This document shows positions 8,748 to 16,021 of a DNA stretch of 64,000 bases, piece by piece (the stretch's first letter is position 1; every line of letters begins with the position of its first letter). Below the pieces are notes generated by a model. The model did not search any database. It was given only the letters and a program-made list of their open reading frames with translations, and was not told where the DNA came from. The stretch is from Oscillospiraceae bacterium. GTDB taxonomy: Bacteria > Bacillota > Clostridia > Saccharofermentanales > Saccharofermentanaceae. The DNA lies in the NCBI GenBank assembly GCA_902787975.1, contig CADAIP010000014.1:1-64000 (forward strand), in the 5' to 3' direction. Made by a program: the position numbers and the translations under genes.

Positions 8748-9173
8748 ATGATAGTTCGTAATTGTGCCGGCGGAATAGTATTTACAGGGGATAAGGTACT
8801 TCTTGTCGCTAATGACAAGGAGGAATGGGGTTTCCCAAAAGGCTCCGTTAAGACAGACAGCGATCTGAGTTTGTCTGAATTTGCCAAAACGCGTGTAAAG
8901 ATAGAGACATCTGTCGATGCCAAGGTCATTGCGCCCTGCGGCAAGACAAATTACGAGTACTATTCGATATCAAGAAGAAAGCCTGTCCATAACAATATCT
9001 CCTGGTTTGTAATGAAGGCCGACAGCGAGGAATGCAAAGCCGATCCCGAATCCGGAACGGTAACCTGCAAGTTCGTCGGCGTTGCCGTTGCACTTAATGA
9101 GATCACATACAGCCAGGATAAATCTCTCCTCATGATGGCTTATCAGAAGTACAGGGAGAGCATGAAGGATTGA
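8748..9173 (+). CDS. Degenerate Nudix-fold protein
   Basis: A 141-residue protein with the start of a Nudix hydrolase fold: CAGGIVFTGDKVLLVAND followed by WGFPKGSVKTDSD is typical of the strand before the Nudix box. The box itself is decayed. The conserved glycine is present, but the following RE-x2-EE glutamates that bind magnesium appear as TRVKIET, with only one acidic residue. Hydrolase activity is therefore doubtful. ATG 8748 is preferred to TTG 8742 because AGGTTGGA precedes it. It is divergent from the DUF4015 gene and its stop overlaps the yigZ start, suggesting coupling. Confidence 0.72.
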   Translation: MIVRNCAGGIVFTGDKVLLVANDKEEWGFPKGSVKTDSDLSLSEFAKTRVKIETSVDAKVIAPCGKTNYEYYSISRRKPVHNNISWFVMKADSEECKADPESGTVTCKFVGVAVALNEITYSQDKSLLMMAYQKYRESMKD

Positions 9174-9811
9174 GCCCTAGCGTAACTCTCAGCAAGACCG
9201 GTGATTCCAAGATCGAAGTCAAGAAGTCGGTCTTTATCGGAAAGAGCTTTCATATAACATCACCCGAAGAAGCCGCTAATTATCTTGCCGAAGAACGCAA
9301 GAAGTATCCTGATGCAAGGCATCTGTGTTATGCGTGGGTACTGGGCGGTGAAGTGTCCAGACAGAAATCCAGTGACGACGGCGAGCCGCAGGGTACGGCA
9401 GGCCAGCCCTTGTTAGAGCTTTTGACTTCAAACGGTTTTACGGATTCGCTCATCTGTGTCACCAGATATTTCGGAGGAACTCTTCTCGGCAAGGGAGGAC
9501 TTAAGAGAGCTTATACCGACAGCGGCAGAGCGGCTCTTGAAGCAGGGGAGCCGGTTACGTTGATCCAGGCTCTAAAGTGGAGACAGAACTGTTCTTATCC
9601 GGTTTTCGAGATGCTCTCGCGCAAGGCTTCCCAGTCCGGCTGGACCCTCGAAAATGTGGAGTACGGCCAGGATGTTGCATTTGATATCATAGTTCCGGAA
9701 AAGAGCGGGGACGAGCTTAAGAGGGTGTGCCTTGATCTTTCGGGAGGCGCGCTCGTGCTTGGGGATTCAGAGAGCCTTCTTATGATGGGAGAGAAAGCTT
9801 CCGTTTCCTGA
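9170..9811 (+). CDS. YigZ/IMPACT family protein
   Basis: A 213-residue member of the IMPACT/YigZ family, conserved proteins of unclear biochemical role linked to translation or peptide metabolism. Conserved segments are KKSVFIGKSFHI, RHLCYAWVLGG, SSDDGEPQGTAGQPLLE and VTRYFGGTLLGKGGL, together diagnostic of the N-terminal domain. The C-terminal half (about 135-210) corresponds to the ferredoxin-like DUF1949 region. The start is TTG 9170, which overlaps the preceding stop (TTGA); GGGAGAG lies 12 bases upstream. The next ATG comes too late, inside the conserved domain. Confidence 0.9.
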   Translation: MSPSVTLSKTGDSKIEVKKSVFIGKSFHITSPEEAANYLAEERKKYPDARHLCYAWVLGGEVSRQKSSDDGEPQGTAGQPLLELLTSNGFTDSLICVTRYFGGTLLGKGGLKRAYTDSGRAALEAGEPVTLIQALKWRQNCSYPVFEMLSRKASQSGWTLENVEYGQDVAFDIIVPEKSGDELKRVCLDLSGGALVLGDSESLLMMGEKASVS

Positions 9812-9813
9812 CT

Positions 9814-9833
9814 TGCGATTTGGACCAAAATCG
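9814..9833. promoter_or_regulatory. Imperfect palindrome upstream of htrA
   Basis: GCGATTT and AAATCGC arms enclose a short GGACCA centre, between the yigZ stop and the htrA-like start. There is no T tract, so it is not a terminator. It could be an operator or simply chance; there is no further support. Confidence 0.3.
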
Positions 9834-9897
9834 CCCAAAATATGTGAGATGTCGGGGGTAGAATATCACCTGACGGACAAGGGAGACGTGATCACGC

Positions 9898-11157
9898 ATG
9901 GAAAACGACAATAAGGAAATGAACGAAAGACAGGAGCGCATTCCTCAGAACTCAAAGGAAAAGAGCTACCGTCTGACGATATTCGTCTTATCAGTGATCC
10001 TTTTGGCATGCGTAATATTCTCCGGTTTCCAGTCCGTATATATCTTCAAGCTCAACAGCGGCCGCGAAGGAATACTCTCATATACAAGAACTGGTTCGAC
10101 TACCACAGAGACCACCACCGGTGAGGTCCCTGAAGAAACAGAAGATAAGCCTGCCGAAGAACGTCCCGAACCATGGTTCTCACTGGAAGATGCAGCTTAT
10201 GTCCCTTCAGCTGACAAGACCAGGATGACCACCGTGGAGATCGCAAAGCAGGTAAGTCCTGCTACCGTGTCCCTGAAGGTAATAGGTGTTGATAACGATA
10301 CTGAGACGGTCATAGGATCAGGTACAGGATTCATTATCACGGATGACGGATATATCGTTACAAATAAGCATGTTGTCGTTCTCGCTGAAGAGGCGGTAAG
10401 CACATATTACGTAACCGTTGTACTGCCGGGCGACGAACTCCCCGTCAGGGCAGAGGTCGTCGGAAGTGATACGCAGACAGACATTGCGGTCCTTAAGGTG
10501 GATACTGACAAAAAGCTGCCCTGTGTCAAATTGGGCGACTCCGATCTTCTTCAGGCAGGTGAGCTTGCAGTGGTAATCGGAAATGCTCTGGGATCTTTGG
10601 ACGATTCCGTTACGGTCGGAGTAATCTCGGCGCCTTCAAGAGAGATCAACCGCAACGGATACCGTGTTGAGGTTATCCAGACAGATGCTTCGGTAAATCC
10701 GGGAAGCAGCGGCGGACCGCTCATCAATTCATATGGCGAAGTAGTCGGCATCACTAATTCCAAGATAGTAACATCCACATCCGAGAATGTTGGATTTGCA
10801 ATTCCTGTCAATGCCGTTAAAAAGGTAATCGAAGACATCATCAATTACGGCAAGGTGGTAGACCGCCCTTATCTCGGTGTTTCCGTAAGATATGTTCCTG
10901 AAGGTTCTTATTATGGCGCTGAGGGCGGAATCTTCGTTGAAGAGATAGTAATGAACGGACCTGCTTACAATGCCGGGTTCAAACTCGGAGACAAACTCAT
11001 ATCGATGGACGGTGTTGAAATAAAAGAGACCGGTGATATTATTAAGGTGCGCGATTCACATAAGGTCGGAGATACGATAGAAGTCGTAGTCGAACGTGAC
11101 GGCAAAGAAATGACACTGTCACTTACGATAGCAGACAGTGCCAATTTCCCTGATTAA
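9898..11157 (+). CDS. HtrA/DegP-type membrane-anchored serine protease
   Basis: A 419-residue surface quality-control protease. It has a cytoplasmic N-terminus, one membrane helix (about 26-50), a Thr/Glu-rich linker (about 65-95), a trypsin-like domain and a C-terminal PDZ domain (about 320-410). The catalytic triad is visible: His158 (TNKHVV), Asp195 (TDIAVLKV) and Ser271 (NPGSSGGPL; the family usually has GNSGG). PYLGVSVR and AYNAGFKLGDKL are PDZ signatures. ATG 9898 is preceded by AAGGGAGA at a spacing of about 12. A weak -10 (TAGAAT, 9859-9864) may drive it. The following tiny membrane gene is likely co-transcribed. Confidence 0.92.
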   Translation: MENDNKEMNERQERIPQNSKEKSYRLTIFVLSVILLACVIFSGFQSVYIFKLNSGREGILSYTRTGSTTTETTTGEVPEETEDKPAEERPEPWFSLEDAAYVPSADKTRMTTVEIAKQVSPATVSLKVIGVDNDTETVIGSGTGFIITDDGYIVTNKHVVVLAEEAVSTYYVTVVLPGDELPVRAEVVGSDTQTDIAVLKVDTDKKLPCVKLGDSDLLQAGELAVVIGNALGSLDDSVTVGVISAPSREINRNGYRVEVIQTDASVNPGSSGGPLINSYGEVVGITNSKIVTSTSENVGFAIPVNAVKKVIEDIINYGKVVDRPYLGVSVRYVPEGSYYGAEGGIFVEEIVMNGPAYNAGFKLGDKLISMDGVEIKETGDIIKVRDSHKVGDTIEVVVERDGKEMTLSLTIADSANFPD

Positions 11158-11187
11158 GCGCAAACTATATTTAAGGATGTTGATTAT

Positions 11188-11316
11188 ATGAGCAGCGGAA
11201 ACAATAAGAAAATCGGAACCAAGGTTATGGCTTGGATATTGATCGGAGCTATGCTCCTTACTTTTGTTTTCGCGATCGTTGTCGTATTGGTCCAGCAGTT
11301 TTCGATGGGCGCATAA
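11188..11316 (+). CDS. 42-residue single-pass membrane peptide
   Basis: A very short gene with a clear start at ATG 11188 and an AAGGATG site about 10 bases upstream. The product has a basic N-terminus (SSGNNKKIGTK) and one membrane helix of about 22 residues (VMAWILIGAM onward), ending QQFSMGA. The layout, with a lysine-rich head then a K-V-x-A/V-W-I-L-type helix start, resembles DUF4044-type small Firmicute proteins, but the match is by eye. It starts 30 bases after htrA, so it may be co-expressed with the protease. Function unknown. Confidence 0.65.
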   Translation: MSSGNNKKIGTKVMAWILIGAMLLTFVFAIVVVLVQQFSMGA

Positions 11317-11340
11317 GATAAAGGGGATAAACCCTTTACC

Positions 11341-13092
11341 TTACGGTACGTCCTTTATCTGAGCCAATCCGTCTTCATGGAATTCCCAAACATATTCTGA
11401 AGCTTTTCCGCTGATGAACTGCTGATAGTTGTTCATTCTGAGGAAGCTGTTTACCCTGTCATACCATTCGGGGTTGGGCGATTCTGAAATGAAGTAGATT
11501 ATGTAGAATGTTCCGTTGACCTCGATCATGGTCTTATCACCGAGTTTACGGTCAGGCGAGAATATCCATTCAGCCATGGCCCCTGTATATTTAGCCTGAT
11601 ATATCTGGCTGTCGTGAACTATCGCGAGTTCTCCGGCGAGGATATAGTCGTTATAAAGATTTTCTACCTCATTGCAGCTGTCGGCATCTTCGATGTAGTC
11701 GAAGATCTCCTGGCCCAATGCCTGTGTAGCGGCGATGTCGGGCTGCATGTTCTCGTTCAGCTGCTGGTTAGCAGTGATGATGTAGCAGTTGCGAAGATGC
11801 TCTGACATACGGTCTCTTGATACGAATACAAGAATGATGGGGAAGCCGTCTTCGTCAGGGATTATGGTCGCATCGCCGATTTGTCTTGTCTCGTCAAAGA
11901 GCCATCTTCTGAAATCGACATGTGTTACGTCCTCGAAACGGCAGTTTGCGATAAGCGTGGAGTCAGGCTGTGAAAGCGTGTTTGCGGCAACACCTGAAAA
12001 GTACTTGGCAGCGCATGACTCGAACTTTGAAGGATCGCCGTTCATTGCGTCAATGATCTTCTCGGCATGGAGGTTCGCCGTATCGATAAATGCCTGGTCT
12101 CTCTGCTCGTAGGTGATCCTTAAGATCTTGTAACTTACGAGGTCATAGATCGTTCTAGACTGTTTATATGCATGCTCGGCCTGCTCGTCTGAAGCTGAGA
12201 GCTGGATGAGCTTCTCACCCTCTGCGTAGTCTTCCGTGAAGTATTTTTTCGCGAGCGTGTTGATGATTATCTGCTCATCGACCTGGCTTCCGAATACACC
12301 CTTTATGTATGTGTCGAGAGGCACACCGAGTTCATCAGCCTTACCCTTGAGCCAGTTGATGTATGCATTGGCTCTGTCATAGTGAGCCTTCTCAATTACA
12401 AATCCCTGGGCTGTGGCATCGTCGTAGAGGATCTCGATCTTCTGGAGATCCTGTGCAGTTACATATCTGAAGTAATCTCTGTAAGTCTGGAAGTTCTCAT
12501 CGTCAAGATAAGGAGATGAGAGCATTTTTTCCGTGTCCGCAGCGAAAAGGTCGACACCTTCATTCAAGAGCTCATAGTGGTACATGAAACTGAATTCGCC
12601 GCTTGATATGTCTCTTCCGTTAATTGTAAGAGGGCTCTTGAATGATTCATCCATGCCCGTATCAAGTGCAAAAGAAAGGATCGCGATTCCGGCTACCATT
12701 AAGATTCCCAAAAGGACAAAGAGGATACCGGCATTTTTTCTGTGCTTGACCTGCTCAAGTGCATCTTCGTTCCTGTCGAGGTTGATCTCAGTAGGGATCT
12801 CCTCTTCCTTGGGTTCATCCTTGACCTTGCTGTTCTTGCTCTCGGGCAGGGAAGGCAGGTCGGGAACTATTGCTGTATCAGCGGGCTTACCGGTGAGAAG
12901 TTCGGGATCGATCTCTGCAAGATCGTTTAATGTGACACTCTTCTTGGGCTCTTCAACCGGGGAGTCCATGAAATCATTGGTCGGATTGCTCTCTGAAGAA
13001 GCAAGTACCTCTGTCGTTAAAGCATTCTCGTCAACCACCGGCTTACGGGCTTTTTTATCGTCATTTCTATTCTGTCTGTTTTTACCCTTCAT
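11341..13092 (-). CDS. Membrane-anchored SurA/PrsA-like protein
   Basis: A 583-residue protein with a long hydrophilic, acidic cytoplasmic N-terminus (about 1-115), one membrane helix (about 121-143) and a large extracellular helical domain. The first external segment has the pattern of SurA/PrsA N-terminal chaperone domains (NGRDISSGEFSFMYHYEL, then long amphipathic helices). Two later segments (about 310-430 and 490-560) have the length and IGD/LGDKTMI-type endings of parvulin domains but lack convincing active-site motifs. It is probably an extracytoplasmic folding factor, by inference. ATG 13092 is chosen over TTG 13095 because AAGGGGAA lies 8 bases upstream. It converges on htrA. Confidence 0.75.
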   Translation of the reverse strand: MKGKNRQNRNDDKKARKPVVDENALTTEVLASSESNPTNDFMDSPVEEPKKSVTLNDLAEIDPELLTGKPADTAIVPDLPSLPESKNSKVKDEPKEEEIPTEINLDRNEDALEQVKHRKNAGILFVLLGILMVAGIAILSFALDTGMDESFKSPLTINGRDISSGEFSFMYHYELLNEGVDLFAADTEKMLSSPYLDDENFQTYRDYFRYVTAQDLQKIEILYDDATAQGFVIEKAHYDRANAYINWLKGKADELGVPLDTYIKGVFGSQVDEQIIINTLAKKYFTEDYAEGEKLIQLSASDEQAEHAYKQSRTIYDLVSYKILRITYEQRDQAFIDTANLHAEKIIDAMNGDPSKFESCAAKYFSGVAANTLSQPDSTLIANCRFEDVTHVDFRRWLFDETRQIGDATIIPDEDGFPIILVFVSRDRMSEHLRNCYIITANQQLNENMQPDIAATQALGQEIFDYIEDADSCNEVENLYNDYILAGELAIVHDSQIYQAKYTGAMAEWIFSPDRKLGDKTMIEVNGTFYIIYFISESPNPEWYDRVNSFLRMNNYQQFISGKASEYVWEFHEDGLAQIKDVP

Positions 13093-13112
13093 CAAAATTC
13101 CCCTTCGATTAG

Positions 13113-13148
13113 TTACAGGTTAAAGACACTTTATCATAAAAGAAGAAA
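13113..13148 (-). promoter_or_regulatory. Probable promoter of the SurA/PrsA-like gene
   Basis: On the minus strand a TTTACC -35 and a TATGAT -10 are 17 bases apart, about 30 bases before the start codon. The -35 is weak and exact coordinates are approximate. Confidence 0.4.
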
Positions 13149-13164
13149 CATATAAGGTAAAGTG

Positions 13165-13173
13165 TGCTATTAT
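13165..13173 (+). promoter_or_regulatory. Extended -10 promoter of the yfhO operon
   Basis: TGC-TATTAT at 13165-13173 is an extended -10 without a good -35, 44 bases before the first YfhO start and divergent from the SurA/PrsA-like gene. Confidence 0.5.
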
Positions 13174-13217
13174 TAACACGTTTGTAATCTAAGAATAATA
13201 AATACCAGGGGTATTAT

Positions 13218-14246
13218 GTGGGAAAAAATAGTCCAATACTGAGAGAAAAGAGTGGCACTTTGGGTGTGCTTAAGGAATATTGGCCCCAATTTCTTCTGGC
13301 ATTTCTGTTCCCTACGCTTACAGTGCTAGCTGCTTTTGCGGTAACAGGTTGTTACCCGTTCGGTGACAGGACGATGCTTACTGTCGACCTTTATCACCAA
13401 TATTGTCCTTTCCTTGTGGCGTTCAGGAACAAAGTTCTGTCCGGAGAGTCGCTTTTCTATACCTGGAATGACGGTCTGGGTCAGGAATACTATGCCGCTT
13501 ATGCCAATTATGCGGCAAGCCCCCTCAATATCTTTGCGATTTTCTTTAACGCAAAGACCATGCCCATATTTATCGAGTTCATAACATGTCTCCGTGCAGG
13601 TCTTTCTTCGGTCTTCATGGTGCTGTTCCTATCTGCCAATGACAACAAGAGGATAGACAATATAACTGTCGTGTTCAGCTCATCCTATGCGCTTTGCGGA
13701 TGGTTCATATCCTTTTTCTGGAACATTATGTGGTGCGACGCCGTCGTGCTTTTGCCGTTGATAGTGCTCGGCCTTCGAAAACTCCTTCTCGAGAAAAAGT
13801 GCGGCCTTTATGCCGTAACTCTTGCCATAGCCATCATCAGCAACTACTATTCCGGCTACTTCCTCTGTCTTTTCCTCGTTCTTTTCGCGCCGGCATATTA
13901 TGTCTGCCTTTTTTCCCGCGAGAAGCCCAAGGGCGATCCCGGAAGGCTCTGCTTTAAGACGTTTATTGGAAGTGCCGTCCGTTTTGCCTTATCAAGTATA
14001 TGTGCAGCAGGTGCTTCAGCGGTATTGTCCATACCGACATATCTGATCCTGAGAAACTGTTCAGCCACGGGCGACGAACTGAAGATGGATTATGTTCTTC
14101 AGAATAATCTGTTTGATTTCTTCGGAAGACTGATGGTATCCGCTAACCCCAATATCAGAGACGGTATGGCCAATGTATACAGCGGGCTCGTAATTAACTC
14201 AAGCATAAGATCGTATTCGGATCGCTTTTGGGCATCCTGTACTTAA
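13218..14246 (+). CDS. YfhO family membrane protein, N-terminal part of a frameshifted gene
   Basis: This is the first 342 residues of a YfhO-type polytopic protein, a family linked in Bacillus subtilis to sugar modification of lipoteichoic acid. Diagnostic segments are DLYHQYCPFLVAFRNKVL, GESLFYTWNDGLGQEYYAAYAN and SPLNIFAIFF. Eight or more helices follow. After NVYSGLV (about 14190) the frame leaves the family pattern and stops at 14244. The continuation, KIVFGSLLGILYLSFSNRTLNFIWHG, is in another frame from about 14207. Compared with the intact paralog at 34637, about 14 residues are also missing, so this looks like a deletion of roughly 40 bases rather than a single-base slip. GTG/ATG choice at the start is not critical; 13218 follows AGGGG. 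Confidence 0.8.
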   Translation: MGKNSPILREKSGTLGVLKEYWPQFLLAFLFPTLTVLAAFAVTGCYPFGDRTMLTVDLYHQYCPFLVAFRNKVLSGESLFYTWNDGLGQEYYAAYANYAASPLNIFAIFFNAKTMPIFIEFITCLRAGLSSVFMVLFLSANDNKRIDNITVVFSSSYALCGWFISFFWNIMWCDAVVLLPLIVLGLRKLLLEKKCGLYAVTLAIAIISNYYSGYFLCLFLVLFAPAYYVCLFSREKPKGDPGRLCFKTFIGSAVRFALSSICAAGASAVLSIPTYLILRNCSATGDELKMDYVLQNNLFDFFGRLMVSANPNIRDGMANVYSGLVINSSIRSYSDRFWASCT

Positions 14247-16021
14247 GTTTTTCAAACCGTACGCTCAATTTCATCTGGCACGGATTCCATTTCCCGAACC
14301 AGATCCCTTTCAGAGAATCCTTCCTCATGAGCTTCCTTCTAGTGTTTGTCGGATTCCTCACCATAAGACGCATACGCAGTCTCGGTGCTAAATACATCAC
14401 CGGAGCTGTATTGAGTTCAGCTGCTTTCCTGATCCTTTTCGAAAAGTTCGGCTCCGGCAACGAGGGATATATCCAGATAGGCACAACGCTTCTTTTCCTC
14501 ATTATCCAGGGTGCGGCTCTTCATACGGTAAGCAACATCAGATCCGGAAAGAGTGAGTTTTATTGCGAGACTCTCCTTACGGTCACAATGATGATCGAGA
14601 TGTTTGCGGCATCACTTACGACGATCGGCCTTGTCGCTTACCACGAAGGTTTTTCAAGCTATGCGCCTTTTGGCAAGAACAAGGACTCGGTAACCTATTA
14701 TGCTATGCAGGTCGAAGGAACAGAAGGCCACATGAATTTTGAACGTTCGGAGCTTTTCCCGAACAATGTCTGTGACCTCCAGTCACTTTATGACGTTAAG
14801 GGTCTCTCGATCTTCTCTTCAACTACCAGAGAGAGCTTCGTCAAATACATGAGAAACTACGGTTTCCACAATAACGGGATCAACGGACTCCGCAATGCGG
14901 GAATCACGCGCGTTACCGCGACACTCCTTAATGCCAGAAACATGATCGAGATAGATAAGACACAGGCTGTTCCGGCTCTGTTTGAACAGGAATACAAGGA
15001 CGGAATAATCACTGCCTGGGGTAATCCTGATGCATTAAGCGTCGGATTCATGACTGATCCTGCAGTAATTGATTATGCGCCTGACTACGATAAGAATCTT
15101 GATGTTTTCGATAAGACAAACGGATGGGTAAACAGCATGGGCGCACCTGACGTCTACAAGCCGGTAGTGATCACGACCAATTCTTCGAGTGGTCTCTCAA
15201 CAACTGACAAACACGATGACGTTATTGTATACAGCGCTGCTGGAAGTGCTCCCAATGACGGTTATTCTTTCAGCATTACGGTTGATGATGCTGACATGGG
15301 AGCAGATATTTACATCTATGCAAATGCCAAAAAGGGCGGAAATGTCACGATAACCAATAATGGAAGTGTCCAGAAATTTGAGATCAGAAGTTATCAGATA
15401 ATCTGCCTCGGAACATATCAGGGAACTCCCATCGAGCTTACCGTTAAATATTCCGAGAATCCGGGTTCATCGGTCTTCGTATACGGATACCAGCTTGACC
15501 GCGCAGGCTATGACAAGATGCTTGAGATATTAGGAGATGAGCAGCTTGAGGTAACGGCTTACGATTCAACATCTCTGTCCGGACACATTGATGTCAAGGA
15601 AGACGGGCTCCTTTTCCTGAGCATTCCTTATGCTGAAGGCTGGTCGGCTGTAGTTGACGGCGAGCAGGCAGAAGTAGTATCCATCCAGGATGCTCTCATG
15701 GGAATCAGACTTGGCAGTGGAAGCCACGATATTACAATCAGATACACTCCCGCAGGCTTTAAAGAAGGACTTCTGATAAGTGCTGTATCAGTATTTGCCA
15801 TCGCATTGATGTTTGTGATACCGGCAATTACAGGAAAAGCGAAAAAGAATAAGGAAACTGTTGCTGCTGCCGGTGTTTCAGATGCTGCAGCGGAAATGGA
15901 CAAATCTGAAGAAGTCATTGAAGAAGTGCCTGTCACTGAAATAATTGAACAGACCGAAGAAGCATCTGAACAGAATGATAATAGTGAAGAGCAGTCAGAA
16001 CCGGAGGACAAAGATGATTAA
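14228..16021 (+). CDS. YfhO family membrane protein, C-terminal part of a frameshifted gene
   Basis: The remaining 597 residues of the broken YfhO gene. It begins with the conserved FSNRTLNFIWHGFHFPNQIPFR segment, continues through several helices, then has a large extracellular region (about 150-530) of beta-rich repeats. It ends in a final helix (about 515-540) and an acidic Glu/Ser-rich cytoplasmic tail. The listed start (TTG 14228) is only the first possible initiator after the lesion; no ribosome site supports independent translation. The end overlaps the next gene's start by 8 bases, so the locus retains operon structure and the lesion is either recent or an assembly fault. Confidence 0.75.
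   Translation: MGILYLSFSNRTLNFIWHGFHFPNQIPFRESFLMSFLLVFVGFLTIRRIRSLGAKYITGAVLSSAAFLILFEKFGSGNEGYIQIGTTLLFLIIQGAALHTVSNIRSGKSEFYCETLLTVTMMIEMFAASLTTIGLVAYHEGFSSYAPFGKNKDSVTYYAMQVEGTEGHMNFERSELFPNNVCDLQSLYDVKGLSIFSSTTRESFVKYMRNYGFHNNGINGLRNAGITRVTATLLNARNMIEIDKTQAVPALFEQEYKDGIITAWGNPDALSVGFMTDPAVIDYAPDYDKNLDVFDKTNGWVNSMGAPDVYKPVVITTNSSSGLSTTDKHDDVIVYSAAGSAPNDGYSFSITVDDADMGADIYIYANAKKGGNVTITNNGSVQKFEIRSYQIICLGTYQGTPIELTVKYSENPGSSVFVYGYQLDRAGYDKMLEILGDEQLEVTAYDSTSLSGHIDVKEDGLLFLSIPYAEGWSAVVDGEQAEVVSIQDALMGIRLGSGSHDITIRYTPAGFKEGLLISAVSVFAIALMFVIPAITGKAKKNKETVAAAGVSDAAAEMDKSEEVIEEVPVTEIIEQTEEASEQNDNSEEQSEPEDKDD

Noticed and set aside
11320-11337. Terminator between the small membrane gene and the SurA-like gene
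   Set aside because: AAAGGG/CCCTTT can form a 6-bp stem, but there is no T tract on either strand to support termination.
14190-14245. Programmed ribosomal frameshift in yfhO
   Set aside because: No slippery heptamer or downstream structure is seen, and family residues are missing at the site, which frameshifting would not explain. The same holds for ackA.
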